Shown piece by piece: positions 32,159-41,315 of a stretch of DNA of 64,000 nt. Location: the NCBI RefSeq assembly GCF_000018685.1, contig NC_010001.1, positions 3,686,001 to 3,750,000 of the forward strand, given 5' to 3'. Each line of letters starts with the position of its first letter. Position 1 is the stretch's first letter. This DNA comes from Lachnoclostridium phytofermentans ISDg. GTDB lineage: Bacteria; Bacillota; Clostridia; Lachnospirales; Lachnospiraceae. The notes beneath the pieces are model-generated. The model made no database searches and was not told the DNA's origin. It was given only the letters and a program-made list of their open reading frames with translations. The position numbers and the translations under genes were made by a program.

Positions 32159-33544
32159 CTATTTTAAGAATTTACGAATCATTTTCAAATTCTTCTCTGT
32201 ATATGGATGGTATCTCATCGGAAGATCAAGCCAATTTGCTTTTTTCACAATGCTCTTAGTATGACTAAACGTGCGAAAACTTTCAAATCCATGATAACTT
32301 CCCATACCACTAGCACCAACACCACCAAATCCCATATAAGGTGTTGCAAGATGAATAATGGTATCGTTGACACATCCACCACCAAAAGAAACGTGCTTTA
32401 ATACTTTCTTTTCTATCTGTACATTCGTTGTAAATAAATAGCATGCCAATGGCTTTTCGTGTGCTGTGACATACTCTATTACTTCCTCTATTGTCTTATA
32501 GCTAAGTACAGGGAGAATCGGTCCAAAAATTTCTTCTTGCATTATATTGGAATCCGTTGATACACTTTTTAGTACCGTAGGTTCAATCTTTCTTATATTA
32601 TCCTGTCCTTTTCCACCGATGACAATATCTTCTCCCTCAAGAAGGGAAAGTAATCTATGATAATGATGTTCATTAATAATTTTCGGAAGATTTTCATTCT
32701 TTAAAGGTTCTTCACCAAAGAATTTGTGTACCCACAACCCTAATTTCTTAAAAAATTCCTCTTCCACTTCTTTCTGAACGAAAACATAATCAGGTGCAAC
32801 ACATGTCTGACCAGCATTGAGATACTTTCCAAAAGCAACACGCTTTGCAGCAAGATTGATATCTGCTGATTTCTCAATAATACAAGGGCTCTTACCTCCA
32901 AGCTCTAATGACACTGGAGTTAGGAATTGAGCTGCTGCTTCCATAACAATCTTTCCGACTTCGACACCACCGGTAAAGAAGATATAATCAAATCTCGTAG
33001 CCAGTAATCCCTGATTCTCTTTTCTACCGCCTTCAATTACCGTAACGTACTCCTTTGGAAAGCAAGCACGTATTAAGGTATTGATTACTTTAGACGTTTC
33101 TGCTGCATATGCGGACGGCTTTAATACTGCACAGTTTCCTGCTGTAATAGCACCAATTAATGGTTCTATGCATAATTGAAATGGATAATTCCAAGGAGAC
33201 ATAATTAGTACAACACCATATGGTTCCGATATGGTAAAACTCTTTGAAGGAAATTGCGCAAGTGGAGTTTTAACACTCTTTGGTTTGGACCACTTTTTCA
33301 CATGTGCGATACAATGACGGATTTCATCAAGTACCATACCGATTTCTGTCATATAAGATTCAAAACTTGATTTATTTAGGTCTTTCTTTAAAGCCTCCAT
33401 TATTTCTGCTTCTCGATTTTTAATCTCGGACTGAAGTTTCTTTAGTGCTTGAATTCGAAAATCCACTTGTTTGGTCTTGCCAGTACGAAAGAATTCTCTT
33501 TGGTTTGTTACAAGTTTTTGATACCCTGTTTCTATCTCACTCAT
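32159..33544 (-). CDS. NAD(P)-dependent aldehyde dehydrogenase (class 3-like)
   Basis: The 461-residue enzyme oxidises aldehydes to acids. It has the active-site Glu in VSLELGGKSPCII, the nucleophilic Cys in YLNAGQTCVAPDYVF and MSPWNYPF at the cofactor site. Its length and C-terminal RYHPYTEKNLKMIRKFLK resemble bacterial class 3 / YwdH-like enzymes that act on fatty or aromatic aldehydes. The ATG at 33544 follows AGGAGGTAGTG; the codon before it is a GTG in the same frame. The physiological substrate is not shown by the context. Confidence 0.94.
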   Translation of the reverse strand: MSEIETGYQKLVTNQREFFRTGKTKQVDFRIQALKKLQSEIKNREAEIMEALKKDLNKSSFESYMTEIGMVLDEIRHCIAHVKKWSKPKSVKTPLAQFPSKSFTISEPYGVVLIMSPWNYPFQLCIEPLIGAITAGNCAVLKPSAYAAETSKVINTLIRACFPKEYVTVIEGGRKENQGLLATRFDYIFFTGGVEVGKIVMEAAAQFLTPVSLELGGKSPCIIEKSADINLAAKRVAFGKYLNAGQTCVAPDYVFVQKEVEEEFFKKLGLWVHKFFGEEPLKNENLPKIINEHHYHRLLSLLEGEDIVIGGKGQDNIRKIEPTVLKSVSTDSNIMQEEIFGPILPVLSYKTIEEVIEYVTAHEKPLACYLFTTNVQIEKKVLKHVSFGGGCVNDTIIHLATPYMGFGGVGASGMGSYHGFESFRTFSHTKSIVKKANWLDLPMRYHPYTEKNLKMIRKFLK

Positions 33545-33788
33545 CACTACCTCCTAACACCACAGTAAAGCTATGGTTTCTTTTCATAAATCTAGCTCTA
33601 AGTTTTCAATAAATTTTGCTATCTAGTTTATTCAATGCAAAATTAATTACTCATGTTGTCTACTCTATCATCGTATATTATACTATATAGGAAGAAAGGT
33701 TAAAAGGAATTTTATTTTCCCTACTTATTAAGAAAATATGTTGAGTTGGGGATAATAATACTAAATGAAATCGTAATTAGGAGGTGCT

Positions 33789-34238
33789 ATGAAAATTGTA
33801 GTAGATGCGGATGCATGCCCAGTGAAAGGAATCATCGAACGACTGGCAAAGGAGCATCAGATTGAAGTTATCATGTTCATTGATACTAGTCATGAACTAT
33901 ACTCAGACTATAGTAAAATAATTACGGTGAGTAAAGCACCCGATGCTGTTGATTTTGCATTATTAAATCAAACGAGTCCAAATGATATTGTAGTTACGCA
34001 GGATTATGGAGTTGCAGCCATGGCACTTGGTAAGAAGGCAAAAGCCTTGCATCCAAGTGGTAAGATTTTTACAAATGATAACATTAATCAAATGCTATTT
34101 GAACGCCATATCGCAAAAGAGCAACGGCGTCATGGGAAGCAAAATCTCCATAGTAAGAATAATAAAAAACGGACTACAGGGGATGACATCCATTTTGAAT
34201 CTTCCTTAAATGAATTGTTAAAGTCTATTTCAAGCTGA
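33789..34238 (+). CDS. DUF188 / UPF0178 family protein (YaiI/YqxD-like)
   Basis: The 149-residue protein matches the YaiI/YqxD family, small PIN-domain-like proteins with conserved acidic residues: MKIVVDADACPVKG and VTQDYGVAAMALGKKAKA. A nuclease-like role is suspected for the family from the fold but not demonstrated. AGGAGGTGCT precedes the ATG. It converges on purB; a hairpin (GCAGGAA/TTCCTGC) follows its stop. Confidence 0.93.
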   Translation: MKIVVDADACPVKGIIERLAKEHQIEVIMFIDTSHELYSDYSKIITVSKAPDAVDFALLNQTSPNDIVVTQDYGVAAMALGKKAKALHPSGKIFTNDNINQMLFERHIAKEQRRHGKQNLHSKNNKKRTTGDDIHFESSLNELLKSISS

Positions 34239-34335
34239 CCGCAGGAATGGTTTCCACAACCTTCCTGCTAAATCAGCATGTAAAGATCCTTTCTAGTACT
34301 TTAGGTGATAAAGTGCATCATGTATAAAATTTACA

Positions 34336-34380
34336 TAAAAAATCACCACCCAGTAGCTTATAATACTGCCACTGAGTGGT
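34336..34380 (-). terminator. Intrinsic terminator of the purC-purF-purB operon
   Basis: ACCACCCAGT (34345-34354) and ACTGAGTGGT (34371-34380) pair with one wobble; the minus strand continues GATTTTTTATG. It is 17 nt after the purB stop. Confidence 0.8.
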
Positions 34381-34396
34381 TCATTACTGTATATGT

Positions 34397-35830
34397 TTAT
34401 ACATTAATTTCTGCCTTAAATCCAAGTAACTCGTTGTTCTCTTCAAGGATTGGGCGTATCACTGATTCTATAAATTCTTCGGTCTGCTCTTTTGCTCTTC
34501 CAGTATATCTAGATGGTTCCATTACCTTCTTTAAATCCTCTAAGGTCATATTAAAGGCTGGATCAGCTGCAATTAATTCTAAAAGATTATTCTCTAATCC
34601 TAGTTCTTTCACATTACGGCCAGCTTCCATGCTTAGAGTACGAATTCTTTCGTGTAGCTCTTGGCGGTCTCCACCCGCTTTTACAGCATCCATCATGATG
34701 TTTTCTGTCGCCATGAACGGAAGCTCTGACATTAAGCGTTTTTCAATTACCTTTGGATAAACTACCAAGCCATCCACTACATTCATATATAAATCAAGAA
34801 TACTATCGATTGCAAGAAATGCTTCTGGTACACTTAATCGTTTATTTGCAGAATCATCTAAGGTTCTTTCAAACCACTGTGTAGCGGAAGTAATCGCTGG
34901 ATTTAGTGCATCCACCATCACATAACGAGCGAGAGAGGCGATACGCTCACTTCTCATAGGATTTCTCTTATATGCCATTGCAGAGGATCCAATCTGATTC
35001 TTCTCAAATGGTTCTTCAATTTCCTTTAAGTGTTGAAGTAAACGAATATCATTGCTAAACTTATGAGCGCTTGCTGCAATTCCTGCAAGTACATTCAAAA
35101 CTCTGGTATCCACTTTTCTTGAATAAGTCTGACCGGATACAGCAAAACACTCCTCAAAGCCCATCTTTTTCGCAATCAAGGCATCTAATTTCTTTATCTT
35201 CTCATGATCACCATCAAATAATTCTAAAAAGCTTGCTTGAGTCCCTGTAGTTCCTTTGGAACCAAGTAATTTCATACAAGATAGTGCATGCTCAAGATCT
35301 TCCAAATCAAGAGCCAACTCTTGTAGCCATAGAGTTGCTCTTTTTCCTACGGTCGTTGGTTGTGCTGGTTGGAAATGGGTAAAAGCAAGTGTTGGAAGAT
35401 CACGATATTTCATAGCAAATTTTGAAAGTTCTTCCATGACACAAATCAACTTCTTCTTAACAAGTTTTAAGCCTTCTGTCATTACAATAATATCGGTATT
35501 ATCACCAACATAGCAAGAAGTTGCACCAAGGTGAATTATCCCTTTTGCATTGGGACATTGAACGCCATATGCATACACATGTGACATTACATCATGGCGA
35601 ACCAAACGTTCTCTTTCTTTCGCCACTTCATAATTAATATCATCCTGATGTGCTTTTAACTCTTCTACCTGTTCACTTGTCACTGGTAGCCCAAGCTCAT
35701 GTTCAGCCTCTGCTAAGGCAATCCAAAGTTTTCTCCAAGTACGAAATTTCATATCTGGTGAAAAGGTATATTGCATTTCCTTACTTGCATAACGTTCTGA
35801 CAACGGACTTACATAGTTATCTTGACTCAT
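34397..35830 (-). CDS. purB: Adenylosuccinate lyase
   Basis: The 477-residue enzyme cleaves SAICAR and adenylosuccinate, releasing fumarate, in IMP and AMP synthesis. The fumarase/aspartase signature is visible as GSSAMAYKRNPMRSE, with HLGATSCYVGDN and TVGKRATLWLQEL around the active site. I start it at the MSQDNYVSPLSERYASKEM methionine at 35830, which is family-typical; a longer frame to 35866 has no clear ribosome binding site. It is the last gene of a purC-purF-purB run. Confidence 0.97.
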   Translation of the reverse strand: MSQDNYVSPLSERYASKEMQYTFSPDMKFRTWRKLWIALAEAEHELGLPVTSEQVEELKAHQDDINYEVAKERERLVRHDVMSHVYAYGVQCPNAKGIIHLGATSCYVGDNTDIIVMTEGLKLVKKKLICVMEELSKFAMKYRDLPTLAFTHFQPAQPTTVGKRATLWLQELALDLEDLEHALSCMKLLGSKGTTGTQASFLELFDGDHEKIKKLDALIAKKMGFEECFAVSGQTYSRKVDTRVLNVLAGIAASAHKFSNDIRLLQHLKEIEEPFEKNQIGSSAMAYKRNPMRSERIASLARYVMVDALNPAITSATQWFERTLDDSANKRLSVPEAFLAIDSILDLYMNVVDGLVVYPKVIEKRLMSELPFMATENIMMDAVKAGGDRQELHERIRTLSMEAGRNVKELGLENNLLELIAADPAFNMTLEDLKKVMEPSRYTGRAKEQTEEFIESVIRPILEENNELLGFKAEINV

Positions 35831-35924
35831 TGTAACCCAACCTTTCCTATCACTTGTTTTCATCATTATTTTTCTATCAATATTCTTTAATCATTACTCT
35901 TCTTTCATTATCAGTAAAAAACAT

Positions 35925-37361
35925 TTACAATTCATATTCTCCACGAATATCTTCCGTCGGAGGTTCAATTGGATAATGCCCCGAAAAGCAAGCATCACAA
36001 TATCCCAAATCCCCATCAATTAATTCACTAAGACGATTTACTGATAAATATCCTAAAGAATCCGCATCGATAATTTTACAAATCTGTTCTACCGTATTAT
36101 TATGCGCAATTAATTGATCGTCCGATGGCACATCGGTACCAAAATAACATGGATATAAAAACGGAGGAGAGCTGATTCTAACATGAACCTCTGTTGCCCC
36201 TGCTGCCTTTAACATTCCGACAATTCGAGCGCAAGTAGTGCCACGTACCATTGAATCATCGATCATAACAACTCTTTTGCCTTTCACTGCTTCTGTGAGT
36301 ACATTTAGTTTAATTCGTACACTAGACTCACGAATTGCTTGCTTTGGTTTAATGAAGGTTCGTCCAACATAACTATTCTTCACAAATGCCATGCCATACG
36401 GTATCCCTGTTTCCATCGCAAAGCCCATTGCAGCAGCATTACCGGAATCCGGAACCCCCACCACTAAATCAGCCTCCACAGGATGCTCCTGCGCTAAGAT
36501 ACGACCAGCCATAATTCTACTATTATAAACACTGATCTTATCAATCTTGCTATCTGGTCTTGCAAAATATATATATTCAAAAATACACTTAGCCATCTTT
36601 GGTTGGCACATCGATGTATCCGATAAAATTCCTTCTTTTGTAATCGTTACAATTTCACCTGGTAAAACATCGCGAATAAATGTTGCATTCACTGCATCAA
36701 GAGCACAACTCTCACTCGCAAGAATATACATATTCTCTTTCTTCCCGATACAAAGAGGTCGAAAACCAAAAGGATCTCTTGCCCCAATTAATTTTCTTGG
36801 ACTCATTACAATCAGGGAATAAGAACCTTTAATCTTCATCATTGCATTCCTAACAGCACCTTCTACATTTGCTGTCTTTAATCGCTCCCTAGCTATATGA
36901 TATGCAATAACCTCAGAATCAATCGTTGTTTGAAAGATTGCTCCTGTATATTCTAACTCTCTTCTTAACTCAGGTGCATTTATAATATTCCCATTATGGG
37001 CAAGTGCCAAAGTACCTTTTACATAATTTAATACAAGTGGCTGAGTATTTGCAATATTACTTGCTCCCGCAGTGGAATACCGAACATGACCAACACCGAT
37101 GTCCCCACGAAGTGTCTCCAAGCCTTCCGGAGTAAAAACTTCATTCACTAGCCCCATACCCTTCATCGAGGAAACCCTGCCCTTAGGTCCTAGGGTATCA
37201 CTAACCGCAATACCGCAGCTTTCCTGTCCACGATGCTGTAGGGCGAAAAGGCCGTAATAAATCGAATCAGCGACATCTTCACCAACCATATTATAGACGC
37301 CAAAAACGCCGCACTCTTCATGGATTTCTTCTGAAATCAAATCATTGATTCTATCTTCCAT
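35925..37361 (-). CDS. purF: Amidophosphoribosyltransferase
   Basis: The 478-residue enzyme makes 5-phosphoribosylamine from PRPP and glutamine, the first step of purine synthesis. A short propeptide (residues 1-16) precedes Cys17 in HEECGVFGVYN, which would be exposed as the N-terminal nucleophile after processing. The PRPP loop is VVMIDDSMVRGTT. Cys residues in CIFEYIYFARPDS, YPCYFGTD and CDACFSGHYP fit the iron-sulfur-containing Bacillus-type enzyme. AAAGGATAAGGCA precedes the ATG at 37361. It follows purC after a 108-nt gap with a strong hairpin. Confidence 0.97.
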   Translation of the reverse strand: MEDRINDLISEEIHEECGVFGVYNMVGEDVADSIYYGLFALQHRGQESCGIAVSDTLGPKGRVSSMKGMGLVNEVFTPEGLETLRGDIGVGHVRYSTAGASNIANTQPLVLNYVKGTLALAHNGNIINAPELRRELEYTGAIFQTTIDSEVIAYHIARERLKTANVEGAVRNAMMKIKGSYSLIVMSPRKLIGARDPFGFRPLCIGKKENMYILASESCALDAVNATFIRDVLPGEIVTITKEGILSDTSMCQPKMAKCIFEYIYFARPDSKIDKISVYNSRIMAGRILAQEHPVEADLVVGVPDSGNAAAMGFAMETGIPYGMAFVKNSYVGRTFIKPKQAIRESSVRIKLNVLTEAVKGKRVVMIDDSMVRGTTCARIVGMLKAAGATEVHVRISSPPFLYPCYFGTDVPSDDQLIAHNNTVEQICKIIDADSLGYLSVNRLSELIDGDLGYCDACFSGHYPIEPPTEDIRGEYEL

Positions 37362-37417
37362 TGCCTTATCCTTTCTAATGCTAATCTGCTGTATTGCCGT
37401 GAAAATAAGTAACAAAA

Positions 37418-37448
37418 GGGGATGTCGCTTTTGTTAGCGTCAATCCCC
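37418..37448 (-). terminator. Terminator-like hairpin between purC and purF
   Basis: GGGGAT and CGCT (37418-37429) pair with AGCG and ATCCCC (37436-37448). On the minus strand the stem is followed by TTTTGTTAC. In this operon position it could cause partial termination after purC or protect its message. Confidence 0.6.
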
Positions 37449-37469
37449 CCTTTACATCATTGTAAAATA

Positions 37470-38177
37470 TTATTCAATTCCAAGTCTTTTAAATACTTCC
37501 AGATAAGCATCCTCTACATTACCAAGGTCTCTGCGGAAACGATCCTTGTCTAATTTTTCATGGGTCTTTATATCCCATAAGCGACAAGTATCTGGAGAAA
37601 TCTCATCGGCAAGAATAATCTGATCATGATATCTACCAAATTCAATCTTAAAATCAATCAACTCAATGCCAATACCTTCAAAATACTTTATCATTACTTC
37701 ATTTACTTTATATGCATACGTAGAAATCGTATCAATCTCTTCCTGTGTTGCAAGTCCAAGTGCCTTTGCGTAAGAAGAATTAATCATTGGATCACCAAGT
37801 GAATCGTCTTTATAGGAAAATTCCAAAGTAGGACATAATAATTTTCGGCCCTCTTCTATTCCTAACTTCTTCGCAAAGCTTCCTGCGGATACGTTACGGA
37901 TAATAACTTCAAGTGGAACAATCTGAACTTTCTTTACAGCGGTCTCTCTATCACTTAACTCTTCAATATAATGAGTTGGCACGCCTTCTTTTTCTAACTG
38001 TTTCATTATGTAGTTAGACATTCTATTATTAATAACGCCTTTACCTACAATAGTTCCTCTCTTCTCACCGTTGAATGCGGTTGCATCATCTTTATAATCT
38101 ACGATTAATACATCCTCAACGTCGGTTTTGTACACTTTCTTGGCTTTACCTTCATAAAGTTGTTCTAACTTTTTCAT
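37470..38177 (-). CDS. purC: Phosphoribosylaminoimidazole-succinocarboxamide synthase
   Basis: The 235-residue SAICAR synthetase condenses CAIR with aspartate using ATP. It has the family N-terminus KLEQLYEGKAKKVYKT, VPLEVIIRNVSAGSFAKKLG and the LIDFKIEFGR and LADEISPDTCRLWD segments. AAGGAGG precedes the ATG. First gene of the purC-purF-purB run; a candidate promoter is at 38249-38276. Confidence 0.97.
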   Translation of the reverse strand: MKKLEQLYEGKAKKVYKTDVEDVLIVDYKDDATAFNGEKRGTIVGKGVINNRMSNYIMKQLEKEGVPTHYIEELSDRETAVKKVQIVPLEVIIRNVSAGSFAKKLGIEEGRKLLCPTLEFSYKDDSLGDPMINSSYAKALGLATQEEIDTISTYAYKVNEVMIKYFEGIGIELIDFKIEFGRYHDQIILADEISPDTCRLWDIKTHEKLDKDRFRRDLGNVEDAYLEVFKRLGIE

Positions 38178-38248
38178 GTTAATTATCCTCCTTGTGCAAA
38201 CACCTTACCCTGCGTTCTTGGCAACCATTTTTTTGCTGTTGCAATTTA

Positions 38249-38276
38249 ATTATATCGTAGCGAAAAAATAAGGCAA
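38249..38276 (-). promoter_or_regulatory. Candidate purC promoter
   Basis: On the minus strand TTGCCT (38271-38276), a 16-nt spacer and TATAAT (38249-38254). The rest of the 370-nt gap between purC and the DUF1653 gene is AT-rich; no purine riboswitch core was found. Confidence 0.5.
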
Positions 38277-38547
38277 GCGCTTTTTCACACTTTAAGGCCC
38301 CGTAACATAATTTCGGTTAAATGTACAAAAAGACAGTAGTTTTTTTGATACTTTCTGTATATTAATTTTTAATTTTTTGCAGTAAAATCAACGCTTATAA
38401 GCATCATTAATGTCATTTATCATTACTGTTAATAGACTGATTTTTTGACTTTAGAAATGTCATTTTAAAAGCCCTTTTTCAGTTTTTATCAATCCAAAAT
38501 AATATATCTTAGCTGAATAATAAAGTATCGAAATGCATCAAAATTTA

Positions 38548-39189
38548 TTATCTAAGTCGTCGATTTTCATATTTTGCCATCACATGTAACTTATTTTTTA
38601 CTATATCAATACGCTGTTCAATACTTCCTTCATTGACTGGCAAATCGAGAGCAATCTCAATATTCCCCATTGTCCGTTCATCAATGCTCTTTCTCATGCT
38701 ATATAAGATTTCAAGTTTCTCATCACAATCTTTTGCATCAAGAAATGCCATTAAATCAAGATTTGCTTCCGGGTGTAGTTCATCCTTTTTTAAACCTTCT
38801 GTAGCTTTTGTTTGTTCTCCCTTAACCGCATGATTTAAAATCTCGTCATCTTTTAATTGTTGTACTGCTACATCTTGATCTTGAGCATCCATAGCTCCAG
38901 CTTTACTCATCGCATCCATATTCTTATTCTGTCTATTCTCGTTACTGAGTTCTTCTCGTGAGATTGGGGTAAAACGATATTTCAACGAAACATTAGGATA
39001 TTTCTCATGATCCACCTCGCTAAGAAACATAGAAAGAGGCCTTGCAAATGTCTTAAAATCGCCATAAAGTGCTTGATAAATCACAAGCTCTTCCCCTGTT
39101 TCGGAATGCTTGGCTACCGTAATAATTTGATATAACATTCCTTTAAAATGTTGATATAATTGTCCTGGCCGTGGTATATTTTGTTCCAA
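38548..39189 (-). CDS. DUF1653-domain protein
   Basis: The 213-residue protein has an N-terminal DUF1653 domain (residues about 6-65: PGQLYQHFKGMLYQIITVAK, then YQALYGDFKTFARPLSMF). The remainder is a charged, low-complexity linker (about 75-135) and a helical C-terminal segment (LMAFLDAKDCDEKLEILYSM). The domain's function is unknown. It lies 55 nt after a membrane protein gene that overlaps nrdG, so the three are probably cotranscribed. Confidence 0.85.
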   Translation of the reverse strand: MEQNIPRPGQLYQHFKGMLYQIITVAKHSETGEELVIYQALYGDFKTFARPLSMFLSEVDHEKYPNVSLKYRFTPISREELSNENRQNKNMDAMSKAGAMDAQDQDVAVQQLKDDEILNHAVKGEQTKATEGLKKDELHPEANLDLMAFLDAKDCDEKLEILYSMRKSIDERTMGNIEIALDLPVNEGSIEQRIDIVKNKLHVMAKYENRRLR

Positions 39190-39244
39190 AATTTAAGCCT
39201 CCTTTTTATTAACACTAAGTTAATCATCTTCACTTATCACAAAC

Positions 39245-40225
39245 CTATTTCCGATAAGCGAGATAATACTCTGCATAATCTTTTGTTATAAGTCTTGCAT
39301 TCACCATCTGTCTTATATACAAATGAAATTCATCATTACTAATATTGGCTTCTGAAAGCTGTTGTAACAGCTTTTTGATTCTTACCTTAAATTCAGAGAC
39401 CGTAATAACACCGTCTCTAAGCATAATACTAAGTAAGTATGCTTTCTCAAAATATGGATTATGCATACCCGGATCGGCAAATCTGCCCTCATAACTTAAG
39501 TCTAATTTTAACATATCCATTATAGTTCTTATGGAGGTATTCGTTACTTTAATATCTGGTGAAAGTACGTACAGATTTTTTCGATAAACCTTTCTTCCTT
39601 CTTTCGAATCCTCATAAAGAGTTGGTAAATAAGAGGAGAAAACCATTTTGAGAAAGGATGGTTTTTGAAATCCTTCGTAATCAAGTAGAGGATCTGCTAG
39701 CACTCCTTTTTCATAGATTATCTTAGTAACCTTAGATAATGGAATTGTTATCTTTCTCGTTTCTTCTTCAAATAGTAAAAGATTTAGATTTCCTCTATCT
39801 GACCAGATATAAGCAGGACATTGTCTAACTTTTTCACTTTGACAATGATCAATTATAATAGGTTTATGATCTTTATTTACCTTATATTTAATAAAGACAC
39901 CTTTTACAGTTTCTTCATCATATTTTCCAAATATATTTTCTTCTATCTCTTCCTCTAAGTGTTCATTAGAAATATCATCACTTAAAGCATGTTCTTCTCG
40001 TGTTTTTTTTATAATTTGTTTCCCTGTTTTATGAAACGAAAGTGAGGTAATAAAAAGAAAAGCAACAAGAAAGCAAAATATTGCACTCATTCCCCACAGC
40101 GGTGACTTTTTGGCAACTGTAAATCCCACACTAACACTACCGAATGATAACAACAATATTGTTGCTAGAATATATCCCTTTGTCTTTTTATTTCCATACC
40201 TTAATCCGTTCCAAATTTTATTCAT
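39245..40225 (-). CDS. Uncharacterised membrane protein with two N-terminal TM segments
   Basis: I do not recognise this 326-residue protein. It has two adjacent membrane segments (about residues 18-38, YILATILLLSFGSVSVGF, and 44-63, GMSAIFCFLVAFLFITSLSF) and a cytoplasmic remainder of about 260 residues with mixed alpha/beta character and a helical C-terminal region. GGAGCCTTGA precedes the ATG, which lies 8 nt inside the end of nrdG, indicating translational coupling. A PH-like domain in the middle (about 110-200) is conceivable but not supported by a clear motif. Confidence 0.75.
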   Translation of the reverse strand: MNKIWNGLRYGNKKTKGYILATILLLSFGSVSVGFTVAKKSPLWGMSAIFCFLVAFLFITSLSFHKTGKQIIKKTREEHALSDDISNEHLEEEIEENIFGKYDEETVKGVFIKYKVNKDHKPIIIDHCQSEKVRQCPAYIWSDRGNLNLLLFEEETRKITIPLSKVTKIIYEKGVLADPLLDYEGFQKPSFLKMVFSSYLPTLYEDSKEGRKVYRKNLYVLSPDIKVTNTSIRTIMDMLKLDLSYEGRFADPGMHNPYFEKAYLLSIMLRDGVITVSEFKVRIKKLLQQLSEANISNDEFHLYIRQMVNARLITKDYAEYYLAYRK

Positions 40226-40751
40226 TCAAGGCTCCATCCCACAAAATAATATTTTCTGACTGAAGCGATTCTTTCACCAAAATAACTCTTTGGTTTTCAG
40301 AACCTCGGAAACGAAGATTGATATTTTTCTTTTCTTCCTCAAATTTTCCATCCACCAACACATCAAGGTAAGATAACAACTCTCTGGTCTCTTCATGTTC
40401 CACAGCCATCTTACCTAATATATCGGCATCTAAAAGATATCCGCTATAGCACCAGATATTTTTTGTTGGATACATTTCTTTTACTCTTCGTAATAATGGA
40501 AGAAGCCCAAGCTGATTCGTAAATTCTAACGGTTCCCCTCCAAGTAAAGATAGTCCGGCAATATAATCCGGTTTTAATAAGGTAATAATATGTTCGATCA
40601 CTTCTTCCGTGAATGGCTCTCCATAATGAAAGTCCCATGCAACTTCATTAAAGCACCCCTTACAGTGATGGGTACAACCGCTTACAAACAAAGAGACTCT
40701 TACTCCTGGACCGTTTGCCACGTCAAATGGCTTAATAGTAGCATAATTCAT
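40218..40751 (-). CDS. nrdG: Anaerobic ribonucleotide reductase activating protein
   Basis: The 177-residue radical-SAM enzyme generates the glycyl radical on NrdD. The cluster-binding motif is Cys26, Cys30 and Cys33 in VSGCTHHCKGCFN, and LSLLGGEPLEF forms part of the SAM site. I start at the MNYATIKPFDVANGPGVRV methionine at 40751, preceded by AGGTGACATC; the longer frame to 40790 is not family-like. It lies downstream of nrdD but is separated from it by 2.2 kb carrying two plus-strand genes, so it is a separate transcript. Confidence 0.95.
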   Translation of the reverse strand: MNYATIKPFDVANGPGVRVSLFVSGCTHHCKGCFNEVAWDFHYGEPFTEEVIEHIITLLKPDYIAGLSLLGGEPLEFTNQLGLLPLLRRVKEMYPTKNIWCYSGYLLDADILGKMAVEHEETRELLSYLDVLVDGKFEEEKKNINLRFRGSENQRVILVKESLQSENIILWDGALNE

Positions 40752-41315
40752 GATGTCACCTACCCAAATATAATCATTTTTTATTTTCAAGACTAAACTA
40801 ATGTTATAGAATTAAATTTACAGTACCATAATACAACTTTATAATGAAATAGAAAATATCCCAAAACATTGATAAGAACCCAACTATGTTCCATATGAAT
40901 TATGTTCTGTGCATCTTGATTGATACTAACTCTAAACATAGCCCTTACTGGCTTATAACTGCAATACATCTTTTAAACTTTAAAACAGTCACTAAGAAAT
41001 ATTGTATGGCTTTTATAAATTTAATATAATAAACATAACATGCTTCCTATTTACGATACAAAAGCACATTTTTATTATGCAACATCAATACTTGGGTTGC
41101 AAGATTTTTAATTGAAACAAACTCTTCCTGGCTATTATTTTTTTGTTTTGTAATTGACTTTGACGTCGTGTCGTACTTTATAATCCCTAGTAAGAGAGTG
41201 GAAAGAATAAAATGATAAATCTTTAAATCAATACGTTTGCGTTTGCCCTGTAACACAAACTTGATAAGCAAAGTAAAACACATGCATACATGCGTGCACA
41301 GGAATGAGGTTAGCG
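40752..41315. other. 564-nt gap without a supported gene
   Basis: The stretch between nrdG and the MerR-type gene is AT-rich and contains no gene I can support. A 78-codon minus-strand frame at 41047-41283 has no ribosome binding site and no recognisable similarity. Short palindromes around 41280-41300 (CATGCATACATGCGTGCAC) are near the regulator's start and might be its operator. Confidence 0.5.

Noticed and set aside
38178..38547. Possible purine riboswitch or PurR box upstream of purC
   Set aside because: Neither the purine riboswitch core nor a convincing pair of PurR boxes could be found on the minus strand; one weak CCGAA-like match is not enough.
41047..41283. 78-codon minus-strand open frame between nrdG and the MerR gene
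   Set aside because: No ribosome binding site, odd composition and no recognisable family; it begins close to the promoter region of the opposite-strand regulator.
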